The notes below the pieces were generated by a model. The model saw only the letters and a program-made list of their open reading frames with translations. It ran no database searches and was not told where the DNA came from. A DNA stretch of 64,000 nucleotides from contig NZ_BMSE01000016.1 in the NCBI RefSeq assembly GCF_014648995.1, forward strand, positions 1 to 64,000, read 5' to 3'. Position numbers and translations under genes: made by a program. Of the stretch, positions 31,553-40,110 are shown in pieces (within the stretch, counting starts at the first letter, position 1; the number at the start of each line of letters is the position of its first letter). The stretch is from Streptomyces massasporeus. Its GTDB lineage: Bacteria; Actinomycetota; Actinomycetes; Streptomycetales; Streptomycetaceae.

Positions 31553-32677
31553 ATGGCAGGAACCGACCGCGAGAAGGCCCTGGATGCCGCGCTCGCACAG
31601 ATTGAACGGCAATTCGGCAAGGGCGCGGTCATGCGCATGGGCGACCGGGTCAACGAGCCCATCGAGGTCATCCCGACCGGGTCCACCGCCCTCGACGTGG
31701 CCCTCGGCGTGGGCGGCCTGCCGCGCGGCCGCGTCGTCGAGGTCTACGGACCGGAGTCCTCCGGTAAGACCACCCTGACCCTGCACGCGGTGGCGAACGC
31801 GCAGAAGGCCGGAGGCCAGGTCGCCTTCGTCGACGCGGAGCACGCCCTCGACCCCGAGTACGCGAAGAAGCTCGGCGTCGACATCGACAACCTCATCCTC
31901 TCCCAGCCGGACAACGGCGAGCAGGCCCTGGAGATCGTGGACATGCTGGTCCGCTCCGGTGCCCTCGACCTCATCGTCATCGACTCCGTCGCCGCGCTCG
32001 TCCCGCGTGCGGAGATCGAGGGCGAGATGGGTGACAGCCACGTCGGTCTGCAGGCCCGTCTGATGAGCCAGGCCCTGCGGAAGATCACCAGCGCGCTCAA
32101 CCAGTCCAAGACCACCGCGATCTTCATCAACCAGCTCCGCGAGAAGATCGGCGTGATGTTCGGCTCCCCGGAGACCACGACCGGTGGCCGGGCGCTGAAG
32201 TTCTACGCCTCGGTGCGCATCGACATCCGCCGCATCGAGACCCTGAAGGACGGCACGGAGGCGGTCGGTAACCGCACCCGCTGCAAGGTCGTCAAGAACA
32301 AGGTCGCGCCGCCCTTCAAGCAGGCCGAGTTCGACATCCTCTACGGCCAGGGCATCAGCCGCGAGGGCGGCCTGATCGACATGGGTGTGGAGCACGGCTT
32401 CGTCCGCAAGGCCGGCGCCTGGTACACGTACGAGGGCGACCAGCTCGGTCAGGGCAAGGAGAACGCGCGCAACTTCCTGAAGGACAACCCCGACCTGGCC
32501 AACGAGATCGAGAAGAAGATCAAGGAGAAGCTCGGCGTCGGTGTGCGTCCCGAGGAGCCGGCCGCCGAGCCGGGCACGGACGCCGCGGTCTCCGCCCCGG
32601 CCGACGCGGCCCCGGCCGTCCCCGCCCCGGCAGCGGCCAAGACCGCCAAGTCCAAGGCCGCCGCAGCCAAGAGCTGA
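31553..32677 (+). CDS. recA: Recombinase RecA
   Basis: A 374-residue strand-exchange ATPase. Walker A GPESSGKT is at 66-73 and Walker B is LDLIVIDSVAAL. The L1/L2 DNA-binding loops (GEMGDSHVGLQARLMSQALRK; NQLREKIGVMFGSPETTTGGRALKFYAS) are intact. The C-terminal ~30 residues are an Ala/Pro/Lys tail instead of the acidic tail of E. coli RecA. ATG 31553 matches the family N terminus (DREKALDAALAQIERQFGKG). recX follows after three bases. Confidence 0.98.
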   Translation: MAGTDREKALDAALAQIERQFGKGAVMRMGDRVNEPIEVIPTGSTALDVALGVGGLPRGRVVEVYGPESSGKTTLTLHAVANAQKAGGQVAFVDAEHALDPEYAKKLGVDIDNLILSQPDNGEQALEIVDMLVRSGALDLIVIDSVAALVPRAEIEGEMGDSHVGLQARLMSQALRKITSALNQSKTTAIFINQLREKIGVMFGSPETTTGGRALKFYASVRIDIRRIETLKDGTEAVGNRTRCKVVKNKVAPPFKQAEFDILYGQGISREGGLIDMGVEHGFVRKAGAWYTYEGDQLGQGKENARNFLKDNPDLANEIEKKIKEKLGVGVRPEEPAAEPGTDAAVSAPADAAPAVPAPAAAKTAKSKAAAAKS

Positions 32678-32680
32678 TCC

Positions 32681-33499
32681 GTGACACGGCGAACCGACTG
32701 GGCGGAGTACGAGTACGTCGCCTCCGGTGCCCCACGGGGAAGGGGCACCGGAGGCGACACGGGCTCAGCCGTGGACGGGGTGGAAGGCCCAGGGGGCATG
32801 GCAAACGAGGGCGACGGACTGTACGAGGACGGCGACCATCGCGGGCCGCACGGGGGCGGCCCATCCAGAGGCGGCTCGCGTGACGGCGGGCCGCGTGGCA
32901 GGCGCGGTCGTCGTCGGCGTGGCTTCGGCGAGGCGGCGGCTGACACCGAGGACGGAGGTGCCCCCTCCTCGTCGAGGGCCGAGCAGGAGGCACCTCCAGG
33001 GGACCCGGTCGAGCAGGCTCGGGCGATCTGCCTGCGCCTGCTCACCGGGACCCCGCGGACCCGCAAGCAACTCGCCGACGCCCTGCGCAAGCGGCAGATC
33101 CCGGACGACGCCGCCGAGGAGGTGCTGTCGCGGTTCGAAGAGGTCGGCCTCATCAACGACGGTGCTTTCGCGGACGCCTGGGTGGAATCCCGCCACCACG
33201 GCAGAGGACTGGCCCGGCGCGCGCTCGCCCGGGAGCTGCGCACCAAGGGCGTCGACTCCACGCTGATCGACGAGGCCGTCTCCCAGCTCGACTCCGAGCA
33301 GGAAGAGGAGACCGCGCGTGAGCTCGTCGCACGCAAGCTCCGCTCCACCCGCGGACTGGACCGCGACAAACGCCTCCGGCGCCTCGCGGGCATGCTCGCC
33401 CGCAAGGGCTACCCCGAGGGCATGGCCCTGAGGGTGGTGCGGCAAGCGCTGGAGGAGGAAGGGGAGGACACGGAGTTTCTCGGGGAGGAGGGGTTCTGA
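32681..33499 (+). CDS. recX: Regulatory protein RecX
   Basis: A RecA modulator. The conserved RecX triple-helix repeats occupy residues ~110-265 (AICLRLLTGTPRTRKQLADALRKRQIPDDAAEEVLSRFEEVGLINDGAFA). The first ~105 residues are Gly/Arg-rich and disordered. GTG 32681 lies 3 nt after the recA stop and has no clear SD. A 17-bp perfect hairpin lies inside the first 26 codons, so translation may instead begin at ATG 32798, leaving the hairpin as an intergenic terminator. Confidence 0.9.
   Translation: MTRRTDWAEYEYVASGAPRGRGTGGDTGSAVDGVEGPGGMANEGDGLYEDGDHRGPHGGGPSRGGSRDGGPRGRRGRRRRGFGEAAADTEDGGAPSSSRAEQEAPPGDPVEQARAICLRLLTGTPRTRKQLADALRKRQIPDDAAEEVLSRFEEVGLINDGAFADAWVESRHHGRGLARRALARELRTKGVDSTLIDEAVSQLDSEQEEETARELVARKLRSTRGLDRDKRLRRLAGMLARKGYPEGMALRVVRQALEEEGEDTEFLGEEGF
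32717..32758 (+). terminator. 17-bp perfect hairpin at the recA/recX junction
   Basis: GTCGCCTCCGGTGCCCC (32717-32733) and its exact complement (32742-32758) enclose an 8-nt loop. It starts 40 bp after the recA stop. The strength of the stem suggests a transcription attenuator that keeps recX low relative to recA. It lies inside recX if the GTG 32681 start is used. No T run follows. Confidence 0.7.
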
Positions 33500-33521
33500 A
33501 GGGTGCGTAGGCACCCGGAGC

Positions 33522-33941
33522 TCACTCCACCGGCAATCCCGCGCCGCGCCAAGCCTGGAATCCCCCGATCAGGTCCGTGGCCCGGTGCAGGCCCAGCTGG
33601 TGCAGGGACTGGGCCGCCAGGCTGGACGCGTAGCCCTCGTTGCAGATCACGACGATACGCAGGGCGTGGCTCGTGGCCTCGGGGAGGCGGTGGCTGCCCT
33701 TCGGGTCGAGGCGCCATTCCAGTTCGTTGCGCTCGACGACGTGGGCGCCGGGGATGAGGCCGTCCCGTTCACGCAGGGCGGCGTAGCGGATGTCGACCAG
33801 GAGCGCGTCGCCGGCCTGGGCAGCCTCGTACGCCTCCCGCGCTTCGATCCGCTCATAGCCCGCCCGGACGCGCTCCAACAACTCGTCGATGCCGACGGGG
33901 GGTTGAGGGGCGCTGCCTGCCGGTCCGGATGTGGTGCTCAC
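33522..33941 (-). CDS. Rhodanese-like sulfurtransferase
   Basis: A 139-residue single-domain rhodanese. The active-site loop is CNEGYASS with Cys100, after the conserved strand LRIVVI; the upstream LLVDIRYAALRERDGLIPGAHVVERNELEWRL is typical of the family. It probably accepts sulfane sulfur generated from cysteine. GTG 33941 overlaps the stop of the cysteine dioxygenase gene (GTGA), so the two are translationally coupled. Confidence 0.9.
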   Translation of the reverse strand: MSTTSGPAGSAPQPPVGIDELLERVRAGYERIEAREAYEAAQAGDALLVDIRYAALRERDGLIPGAHVVERNELEWRLDPKGSHRLPEATSHALRIVVICNEGYASSLAAQSLHQLGLHRATDLIGGFQAWRGAGLPVE

Positions 33942-34474
33942 TGCCAGTCCTCCGGTCGTTCGACCTGCTCGAGCCGCAGGATCGGACCGCTGCGGCTGTA
34001 GCGGCGGATCCGCGGCAGGGGTGGGTAGTAGGCGTGGACGGAGATCGCGTGCCGGTCGGGCGACTCGTTGAGCACCTCGTGGACGTGGTGCCGGCCGAAG
34101 GCGCGGCCCTGGCCGACCCGGAGCCGGCGCTCCCGGTCCACATCCCCGGCGAGTTCCAGGGTCTTCCAGCCGTCGGTGGGCAGCCGCGCGGCGAGGGAGT
34201 TCTCCTTGAGCTCGCCCGACGCGGTCAGGAAGGCGCCGACCGAGTCGGCGTGGTCGTGCCAGCCGGTGCCCGTGCCGGGCGGCCAGCCGATCAGCCAGGC
34301 CTCGCTGCCGCCGGGCCCGTCCAGCCGCACCCACGTGCGGCCCTCCGGGTCGAGTGGCAGGGAGTCGATCAGCTCGGTGTCGGCGGCGGTGCGCCGGACG
34401 AAGTCGTAGAGGTCGGCCTGGGTGGGAGCCGGACCGGCCGAGACCGAAGGGGTCGCAGAAGGGGATACAGACAC
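33938..34474 (-). CDS. Cysteine dioxygenase (cupin)
   Basis: A 178-residue non-haem iron cupin of the cysteine dioxygenase family, oxidising cysteine to cysteine sulfinate. Iron ligands are His73 and His75 in WHDHADSVGAF and probably His132 in HHVHEVLN; the family segment AISVHAYYPPLP is present. GTG 34474 has AGGAC upstream. The frame is open further upstream, but that stretch holds a separate Cys-rich leader peptide in another frame. Together with the rhodanese this forms a small cysteine-catabolic or sulfur-homeostasis operon. Confidence 0.9.
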   Translation of the reverse strand: MSVSPSATPSVSAGPAPTQADLYDFVRRTAADTELIDSLPLDPEGRTWVRLDGPGGSEAWLIGWPPGTGTGWHDHADSVGAFLTASGELKENSLAARLPTDGWKTLELAGDVDRERRLRVGQGRAFGRHHVHEVLNESPDRHAISVHAYYPPLPRIRRYSRSGPILRLEQVERPEDWQ

Positions 34475-34571
34475 GGGTGCCGTCCTGAAGGTCCTGGTGA
34501 GGGTTCGCGAGCAAGGCGCGGCAGCCGGCAGACAGAGCGCGGCGCGCGCAGAGGGCGAGGGGAATGCGAAG

Positions 34572-34619
34572 TCAGCAGGACGGGCGACACACGCAGCCCG
34601 CATAGCGGACGAGGTCCAT
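34572..34619 (-). CDS. Cys-rich leader peptide upstream of the cysteine dioxygenase operon
   Basis: A 15-codon reading frame encodes MDLVRYAGCVCRPSC, with three cysteines, one as the last codon. GGAGGG (34625-34630) lies five bases before its ATG, the best SD in the region. It ends about 100 nt before the cysteine dioxygenase start. It resembles the short (V)DLxR...C leader peptides found before actinobacterial sulfur-metabolism genes, in which ribosome progress over Cys codons senses cysteine. The attenuation role here is inferred. Confidence 0.75.
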   Translation of the reverse strand: MDLVRYAGCVCRPSC

Positions 34620-34626
34620 ATGGACC
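34613..34626. promoter_or_regulatory. 14-bp palindrome over the leader-peptide start
   Basis: GGTCCATATGGACC is a perfect 14-bp palindrome that includes the leader-peptide ATG. It could be an operator or fold in RNA to occlude the start codon. Confidence 0.6.
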
Positions 34627-34694
34627 CTCCGCCACAGGCGCACACAGGTGTCGGTCACGCACCGGAGTACACCATGGCCGCCCGGGCGGGTCAA

Positions 34695-34730
34695 CTCACT
34701 GTCACCATGCGGACGCACCGTGACAGTGAG
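34695..34730 (-). terminator. Stem-loop terminator after the FAD monooxygenase gene
   Basis: CTCACTGTCAC (34695-34705) pairs perfectly with GTGACAGTGAG (34720-34730) around a 14-nt loop, 22 bp beyond the monooxygenase stop and upstream of the cysteine dioxygenase leader. It insulates the two leftward units. Confidence 0.75.
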
Positions 34731-34751
34731 CACATCGTTGCGGCGCCGGCC

Positions 34752-36359
34752 TCAGCGTGAACCGGCCGACGCACCGGCCTCCGCCTGCGCTTTCACCGGC
34801 CCGCCGACCGTGGCCTCCGCCGCCGCGTACAGATCGGCCGGGCGCACCCCGCTCAGCGCGGTCACGAGGTGCCCGTCGGGGCGCACCAGAAGCACCGTGT
34901 GCGCGGCCGCCCCCGGGTACCTTTCGGCGACGAGCAACTCGGCCGGGTGCGGAAGCGCCGTGACCGCCGCCGCGAGCTGCGGCATGATGCCCGCGCTGAC
35001 CCAGTGCTTGCGCTCCCAGACACCCGTGCCCGGCGCGATCAGCACCACGAGCAGCGCTCCGCGGCCGAGCCGGTCCCGCAGCCGTACGAAGGTGCCGTCC
35101 TCCGCGGTGACCCGTACATCGGTGACCGGTGCGCCGAGCGGCGTGTCGACCGGCACCTCCCCCTCGAGGCGTTGTGGCGCGAGCGGCGAGTCGGCGTACG
35201 CCCCCGGCGCGCCGAGCTGGCCCTGCCCCAAGTGACCCTCCGTGAGGAGAGTGTCGTGGCCCCGGGACGAGCCGGGGACGACGGAACGCAGCCCTCCGCC
35301 GCCGCGCAGCAGCGGCAGCGCCTGGTCGGCCGCACGGAGCCGGGCGGCGACGACCGCACGCCGTTCCGTCTGGTAACTGTCGAGGAGAGCCTCGTGCGGC
35401 CCGTGGTGCCAGGCCGCGGCCAGTTTCCAGGCGAGGTTGTCGGCGTCCCGCAGGCCCTCGTCCAGACCGTGCGTGCCCAGCGCGCCGAGCAGATGGGCCG
35501 CGTCCCCGGCGAGGAACACGCGGTCGGCTCGCCAGCGGCGCGCCAGCCGGTGGTGGACGGTGTGGACACCGGTGTCCAGCAGCTCGTACGGCGGGACCGT
35601 GCCGCCCGCCCAGCCGGCCAGGGTCTCCCGGATGCGGGTGAGCAGCAGCTCGGGGGTGACCAGATCCTTGCCGGGCGGCAGCAGCCAGTCCAGGCGCCAG
35701 ACGCCGTCCGGCAGCGGGCGCGCGGTGACCTCGCCGGCCGAGGGTCCGGACATGCGCCAGGGCGGCAGGCGGTGCAGCAACGCCTCGTCGTGCCAGGGCA
35801 GTTCCGTACGGAGCGCGGCGACGGCGTGACGTTCCACCGCCGTACGGCCCGGGAAGCGGATGTCCTGGATCTTGCGCACGGTCGAGCGGGGGCCGTCGCA
35901 GCCCACCAGGTAACTGCCTCGCCACCACGTGCCCTTGGGGCCGCGGGTGTGGGCCGTGACGCCGGAGGACTCCTGTTCGAGGCCGTCGAGACGGCTCTCC
36001 ACCGCGACCTTGACGAGCCGCTCGTCCGCGAGGGCCGCGCGCAGGGCGCCGGTCAGCACGTGCTGGGCGATGTGCACAGGGGCGGGTTCGGTGCCGTCGA
36101 AGACGATCTCGCGCATCACCTGCTTGCGCCGCATCGACCGCCATCCGGCCCAGTGCGCACCGGCCCGGGCGAGGGGCATGCCGGTCAGCCGTTCTACCAG
36201 GGCGGCGGTGTCCTCGCGCAGGACGACGGTGCGCGCCGCGCGGGGTTCGTCCTTGCCCGGGCCCTCGTCGAGGACGACGCACGGCACCTCCTGACGCGCC
36301 AGCGCCAGGGCGAGCGTGAGCCCGACGGGCCCCGCTCCGACGATGATCACCGGGTCCAC
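34752..36359 (-). CDS. FAD-dependent aromatic-ring monooxygenase
   Basis: A 535-residue class A flavoprotein monooxygenase. The N-terminal dinucleotide-binding motif is VIIVGAGPVGLTLALALAR, the DG motif is GCDGPRSTVRK and the GD motif is RVFLAGDAAHLLGALGTHGLDEGLRDADNLAWKL. A thioredoxin-like C-terminal extension (~440-535) is present, as in phenol hydroxylase relatives. The substrate is unknown. GTG 36359 places the GxGxxG motif at the N terminus as usual; a TTG at 36449 in frame is less likely. Confidence 0.85.
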   Translation of the reverse strand: MDPVIIVGAGPVGLTLALALARQEVPCVVLDEGPGKDEPRAARTVVLREDTAALVERLTGMPLARAGAHWAGWRSMRRKQVMREIVFDGTEPAPVHIAQHVLTGALRAALADERLVKVAVESRLDGLEQESSGVTAHTRGPKGTWWRGSYLVGCDGPRSTVRKIQDIRFPGRTAVERHAVAALRTELPWHDEALLHRLPPWRMSGPSAGEVTARPLPDGVWRLDWLLPPGKDLVTPELLLTRIRETLAGWAGGTVPPYELLDTGVHTVHHRLARRWRADRVFLAGDAAHLLGALGTHGLDEGLRDADNLAWKLAAAWHHGPHEALLDSYQTERRAVVAARLRAADQALPLLRGGGGLRSVVPGSSRGHDTLLTEGHLGQGQLGAPGAYADSPLAPQRLEGEVPVDTPLGAPVTDVRVTAEDGTFVRLRDRLGRGALLVVLIAPGTGVWERKHWVSAGIMPQLAAAVTALPHPAELLVAERYPGAAAHTVLLVRPDGHLVTALSGVRPADLYAAAEATVGGPVKAQAEAGASAGSR

Positions 36360-36477
36360 GGCGAGGCGCCCCCTGCCCGCGGTGGTGTCCTGAGAGACGT
36401 AGGTGAACAGGAAGTTGGAGCAGGGTGCACGATCACAGAACGTATGCAACCCATTGCCGGTGCTTGCGTCAAGTGAC

Positions 36478-36509
36478 CAGGGGCAGTGGCGATCATGCCA
36501 CTGCCCCTG
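36478..36509. terminator. Stem-loop terminator downstream of gluD
   Basis: CAGGGGCAGTGGC (36478-36490) and its exact complement (36497-36509) form a 13-bp stem with loop GATCAT. It lies 26 bp past the gluD stop and ends the leftward gluABCD transcript. Confidence 0.85.
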
Positions 36510-36535
36510 AGTGTGTCATGCGGGTTGACCGAGGG

Positions 36536-37429
36536 TCAGATGGTGCCTCCGCCGCCGGTCCCGGTCGTACCGGCGATCTGCGCGTCGTTCGCGGCCACGA
36601 CCGCACCCGTCGACTTCTTCGCCCGCCGCAGCCGGCGCTCCAGCCAGCTCGCGAACGAGGTGAGGGCGAAGTTGAGCGCGATGAAGATGAGGGCCACGAC
36701 CGTGAAGCTGGCGATGACGTTGGCGCCGTAGTAGCCGCTCATGGTGTTCGCCGCGGAGAGCAGCTCGGAGTAGGTGAGGACGGCGCCGCCGAGCGCGGTG
36801 TCCTTCACGATCACGACGAGCTGGCTGACGATGGCCGGGAGCATCGCGGTGACGGCCTGGGGGAGCAGGATCAGGCGCATCAGCTGGCCCTTGCGCAGGC
36901 CGATCGCCATCGCCGCTTCGGACTGGCCCTTGGGCAGGGCCAGGATGCCCGCCCGGACGATCTCGGCGAGGACGGAGGCGTTGTAGAGCACCAGGCCGGT
37001 CACGACCGCGTACAGCGGACGGTCGTCGGAGCTGACGTTGGTGTATTCGGCGAACAGCGCGAGGCCGAAGATCATCAGCACCAGCACGGGGATGGAGCGG
37101 AAGAACTCCACCACGACCGCGGCCGGCACTCTGACCCATGCGTGGTCCGACAGACGGGCGATGCCGAGAACCGCGCCCAGCGGCATCGCGATGATCACCG
37201 CCAGGGCGGCGGCCTTCAAGGTGTTCTGCAGACCCGGCCAGATGTACGTGGACCAGGCCTCGGTGTGGAAGAACGGCTCCCACAGAGCCCACTCCAACTG
37301 GCCCTTGTCCTTGAGGGTCCCGAACACCCACCACAGCAGAGCGGCGACGGCGACCAGGAAGACCACCGTGAGGACGACGTTGCGGCGCTTGGCGCGAGGC
37401 CCCTGCGCGTCGTACAGAACGGAGCTCAT
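36536..37429 (-). CDS. gluD: Glutamate ABC transporter permease GluD
   Basis: A 297-residue permease of the His/Glu/Gln/Arg/opine family. Five or more membrane helices are evident (VVLTVVFLVAVAALLWWVF first), and the EAA loop is AAMAIGLRKGQLMRLILLPQAV. It forms the channel with GluC. The ATG overlaps the gluC stop (ATGA). The C terminus ends in a Gly/Thr tail. A strong terminator follows. Confidence 0.92.
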   Translation of the reverse strand: MSSVLYDAQGPRAKRRNVVLTVVFLVAVAALLWWVFGTLKDKGQLEWALWEPFFHTEAWSTYIWPGLQNTLKAAALAVIIAMPLGAVLGIARLSDHAWVRVPAAVVVEFFRSIPVLVLMIFGLALFAEYTNVSSDDRPLYAVVTGLVLYNASVLAEIVRAGILALPKGQSEAAMAIGLRKGQLMRLILLPQAVTAMLPAIVSQLVVIVKDTALGGAVLTYSELLSAANTMSGYYGANVIASFTVVALIFIALNFALTSFASWLERRLRRAKKSTGAVVAANDAQIAGTTGTGGGGTI

Positions 37430-38091
37430 CGCTTCACCGCCACCTTCTTGCCCACCCAGCCGAGGAACAGGCCGGTCGGCAGCGTCAGGATCACGAAACC
37501 GAACGCGATGATCGCCGAGATCAGCAGCAGCTGCGCCTCGTTCTCGATCATCTCCTTCATCAGTACCGCCGCTTCGGCGACACCGATGGCGGCGGCCACC
37601 GTGGTGTTCTTGATGAGGGCGATCAGCACGTTCGCCAGCGGCACGACGGACGACCGGAACGCCTGTGGCAGCACGACCAGGCCCAGCACCTGGTTGAAGT
37701 TGAGCCCGATCGCGCGGGCCGCCTCCGCCTGCCCGACCGGCACCGTATTGATGCCGGAGCGCAGCGCCTCGCACACGAAGGACGAGGTGTAGAGAATCAG
37801 GCCCAGCACAGCGAGCCGGAAGTTGATCGTCTCGACGTCGTTCGCGCCGAGGGAAACCCCCAACGTCTGGTTCAGGCCCAGCGACGTGAACAGGATGATG
37901 ACGGTCAACGGGATGTTGCGCACGATGTTCACGTACGCGGTCCCGAAGCCGCGCATCAGCGGCACCGGGCCGACGCGCATGGCGGCCAGCAAAGTGCCCC
38001 AGATCAGGGAGCCGACGGCGGAGAGCACAGCGAGCTGCACTGTCGTCCAGAAGGCTCCCAGCAGGTCGTAATCCTCAAGAAAGTCGAACAC
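37426..38091 (-). CDS. gluC: Glutamate ABC transporter permease GluC
   Basis: A 221-residue inner-membrane permease with the EAA motif AARAIGLNFNQVLGLVVLPQAF and the family segments IVRNIPLTVIILF and EALRSGINTVPVGQAEA. It pairs with GluD. The GTG start has GGGAGATC upstream, 85 bp after gluB. Its last bases overlap gluD. Confidence 0.92.
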   Translation of the reverse strand: MFDFLEDYDLLGAFWTTVQLAVLSAVGSLIWGTLLAAMRVGPVPLMRGFGTAYVNIVRNIPLTVIILFTSLGLNQTLGVSLGANDVETINFRLAVLGLILYTSSFVCEALRSGINTVPVGQAEAARAIGLNFNQVLGLVVLPQAFRSSVVPLANVLIALIKNTTVAAAIGVAEAAVLMKEMIENEAQLLLISAIIAFGFVILTLPTGLFLGWVGKKVAVKR

Positions 38092-38175
38092 GATCTCCCG
38101 TGCTTCCGCGTGTAGGGATGCCCACGCCGGTGCGCCGCCCCTTCCGGTGGGCGGCGCACCCTGTCAGGCGCTGCT

Positions 38176-39018
38176 TCAGCTCTTGATCTCGCCGATCTTC
38201 GGCGCCGGCTCGTTCTTGTAGTTGGCCGGGCCGAGGTTCTTGTCCACGGCCTTCTGCCACGCCTTGTCGGCGACCATGGCCTCAAGGGCCTTGTTGATCT
38301 TGGCCTTGAGCTCGCTGCCCTTCTTGACGCCAATGCCGTAGTTCTCGTTGGTCAGCTTGAAGCCACCGAGCTTGAACTTGCCCTTGAACTGCGACTGGGC
38401 GGCGTAACCGGCGAGGATCGAGTCGTCGGTGGTCAGCGCGTCGACAGCACCGTTCTGCAGACCGGGCAGGCAGGCGGAGTACGTCGGGTACGGCTGCAGC
38501 TGCGCCTTGGGGGCCAGCTTGTCCTTGACGTTCTGCGCCGAGGTGGAGCCGGTGACCGAGCACAGCTTGGCGTTGTTCAGGTCCTTCGGCGACTTGATCT
38601 TGTTGTCGTCCGCACGAACCAGAACATCCTGGTGGGCCAGCAGGTAAGGACCGGCGAAGTCGACCTTCTCCTGGCGCTCGGGGGTGATCGAGTAGGTCGC
38701 AGCGATGAAGTCGACGTCACCACGCTGGAGCATGGTCTCGCGGTCGGCGCTCTTCGCTTCCTTCCACTCGATCTGGTCCGCGTTGTAACCGAGCTTCTTC
38801 GCGACGTACGTGGCGACGTCGACGTCGAAGCCGGCGTAACCCTGCGGCGTCTTCTGACCGAGACCGGGCTGGTCGAACTTGATGCCGACCGTGATCGTCT
38901 TGCCGCCGCCGTCGGAGCCGGAGTCGCCGCCCGAGCTGTTGTCGCCGCCGCACGCGGTGGCGGTGAGGGCGAGAGCGAAGACGGTGGCCGAGGCGGCGGT
39001 GACCTTGCGGAGCTTCAT
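38176..39018 (-). CDS. gluB: Glutamate-binding lipoprotein GluB
   Basis: A 280-residue periplasmic-type binding protein anchored outside the membrane. The signal peptide ends in ALTATACGGD, with the lipidated Cys near 23, followed by a Gly/Ser/Asp linker. The SBP family-3 fold is evident in GYAGFDVDVATYVAKKLGY, GDVDFIAATYSITPERQEKVDFAGPY and NAKLCSVTGSTSAQNV. ATG 39018 was chosen because AAAGG stands nine bases upstream; ATG 39027 would overlap that SD. It delivers glutamate to GluCD. Confidence 0.93.
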   Translation of the reverse strand: MKLRKVTAASATVFALALTATACGGDNSSGGDSGSDGGGKTITVGIKFDQPGLGQKTPQGYAGFDVDVATYVAKKLGYNADQIEWKEAKSADRETMLQRGDVDFIAATYSITPERQEKVDFAGPYLLAHQDVLVRADDNKIKSPKDLNNAKLCSVTGSTSAQNVKDKLAPKAQLQPYPTYSACLPGLQNGAVDALTTDDSILAGYAAQSQFKGKFKLGGFKLTNENYGIGVKKGSELKAKINKALEAMVADKAWQKAVDKNLGPANYKNEPAPKIGEIKS

Positions 39019-39097
39019 GATGAACATCCTTTGGCTGGTGAAGAGATGCGGGCCCTCAAGGGGGCGACACAGGGCGCGTCGGGCGCGACCCGCGCCG

Positions 39098-39874
39098 TCA
39101 GTGGTGCAGGATCTTCGACAGGAAGTCCTTGGCGCGGTCGCTGCGCGGATTGCTGAAGAACTGGTCGGGCGCAGCCTCCTCGACGATTCGGCCGTCTGCC
39201 ATGAACACCACGCGGTTTGCGGCCGATCGTGCGAAACCCATCTCATGGGTGACGACGATCATGGTCATGCCGTCGCGGGCGAGCTGCTGCATGACCTCCA
39301 GCACCTCGTTGATCATCTCGGGGTCGAGCGCGGAGGTCGGCTCGTCGAAGAGCATCACCTTCGGCTCCATGGCCAGCGCCCGGGCGATCGCGACACGCTG
39401 CTGCTGGCCGCCGGAGAGCTGCGCCGGGTACTTCTCGGCCTGCGCGCCCACACCGACCCGGTCGAGCAGGGCGCGGGCCCGCTCCTCGGCCGCCTTCTTG
39501 TCCTTCTTGCGGACCTTGATCTGGCCGAGCATCACGTTCTCGAGCACGGTCTTGTGCGCGAAGAGGTTGAAGGACTGGAAGACCATGCCGACATCGGCGC
39601 GGAGCTTGGCCAGCTCCTTGCCCTCGGCGGGCAGGGGCTTGCCGTCGATCGTGATCGTGCCGGAGTCGGTCGTCTCCAGGCGGTTGATGGTGCGGCACAG
39701 GGTGGACTTGCCGGACCCGGAGGGCCCGATGACCACGACGACTTCACCGCGGGCGATCGTCAGGTCGATGTCCTGGAGTACGTGCAACGCGCCGAAGTGC
39801 TTGTTGACGCTCTTCAGGACGACCAGTTCTCCGGTCGCGGCCACATCTTCCTTGGCCACCGATACTTCGGTCAT
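39098..39874 (-). CDS. gluA: Glutamate ABC transporter ATPase GluA
   Basis: A 258-residue ABC ATPase. Walker A is GPSGSGKST, Q-loop VFQSFNLF, signature LSGGQQQR, Walker B VMLFDEPTSALDP and switch His in VVTHEMGFARS. It is the first gene of the leftward gluABCD operon. On the minus strand TGACGC and TACTAC lie upstream with promoter-like spacing. The divergent gluR shares this control region. Confidence 0.95.
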   Translation of the reverse strand: MTEVSVAKEDVAATGELVVLKSVNKHFGALHVLQDIDLTIARGEVVVVIGPSGSGKSTLCRTINRLETTDSGTITIDGKPLPAEGKELAKLRADVGMVFQSFNLFAHKTVLENVMLGQIKVRKKDKKAAEERARALLDRVGVGAQAEKYPAQLSGGQQQRVAIARALAMEPKVMLFDEPTSALDPEMINEVLEVMQQLARDGMTMIVVTHEMGFARSAANRVVFMADGRIVEEAAPDQFFSNPRSDRAKDFLSKILHH

Positions 39875-39999
39875 CGCTCTCAGGCTCCGTCCTCCTCGGT
39901 TTCGGAGGACAGTAGTAACCCTCTACGACCTGCGTCATTACATCTGAGGGGAATCTGAGCATCACGATCCGATAGCAATCGGACACGTGTCGTAGCACT

Positions 40000-40016
40000 T
40001 ATGAGCAGCGCTCATA
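40000..40016. promoter_or_regulatory. Inverted repeat in the gluA-gluR intergenic region
   Basis: TATGAGC and GCTCATA flank AGC, a perfect 7-3-7 dyad between the divergent gluA and gluR genes. A 10-bp palindrome GACACGTGTC (39982-39991) lies just beside it. Either could be a GluR operator. Confidence 0.55.
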
Positions 40017-40092
40017 TCGGCCGGGTAACGGAAGCGCTCCGCAACCGGAACCCTCTTGACGCCGTCCTCATCCATCAGCGTGACTGCACAAG

Positions 40093-40110
40093 GTGCACGC
40101 GCGCGCGTGC
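40093..40110. promoter_or_regulatory. 18-bp perfect palindrome upstream of gluR
   Basis: GTGCACGCGCGCGTGCAC reads identically on both strands. It ends 52 bp before the gluR start. It is a candidate operator for autoregulation. Confidence 0.55.

Noticed and set aside
36360..36449. TTG start extending the FAD monooxygenase
   Set aside because: No SD, and it would place ~30 residues ahead of the N-terminal GxGxxG motif, unlike the family.
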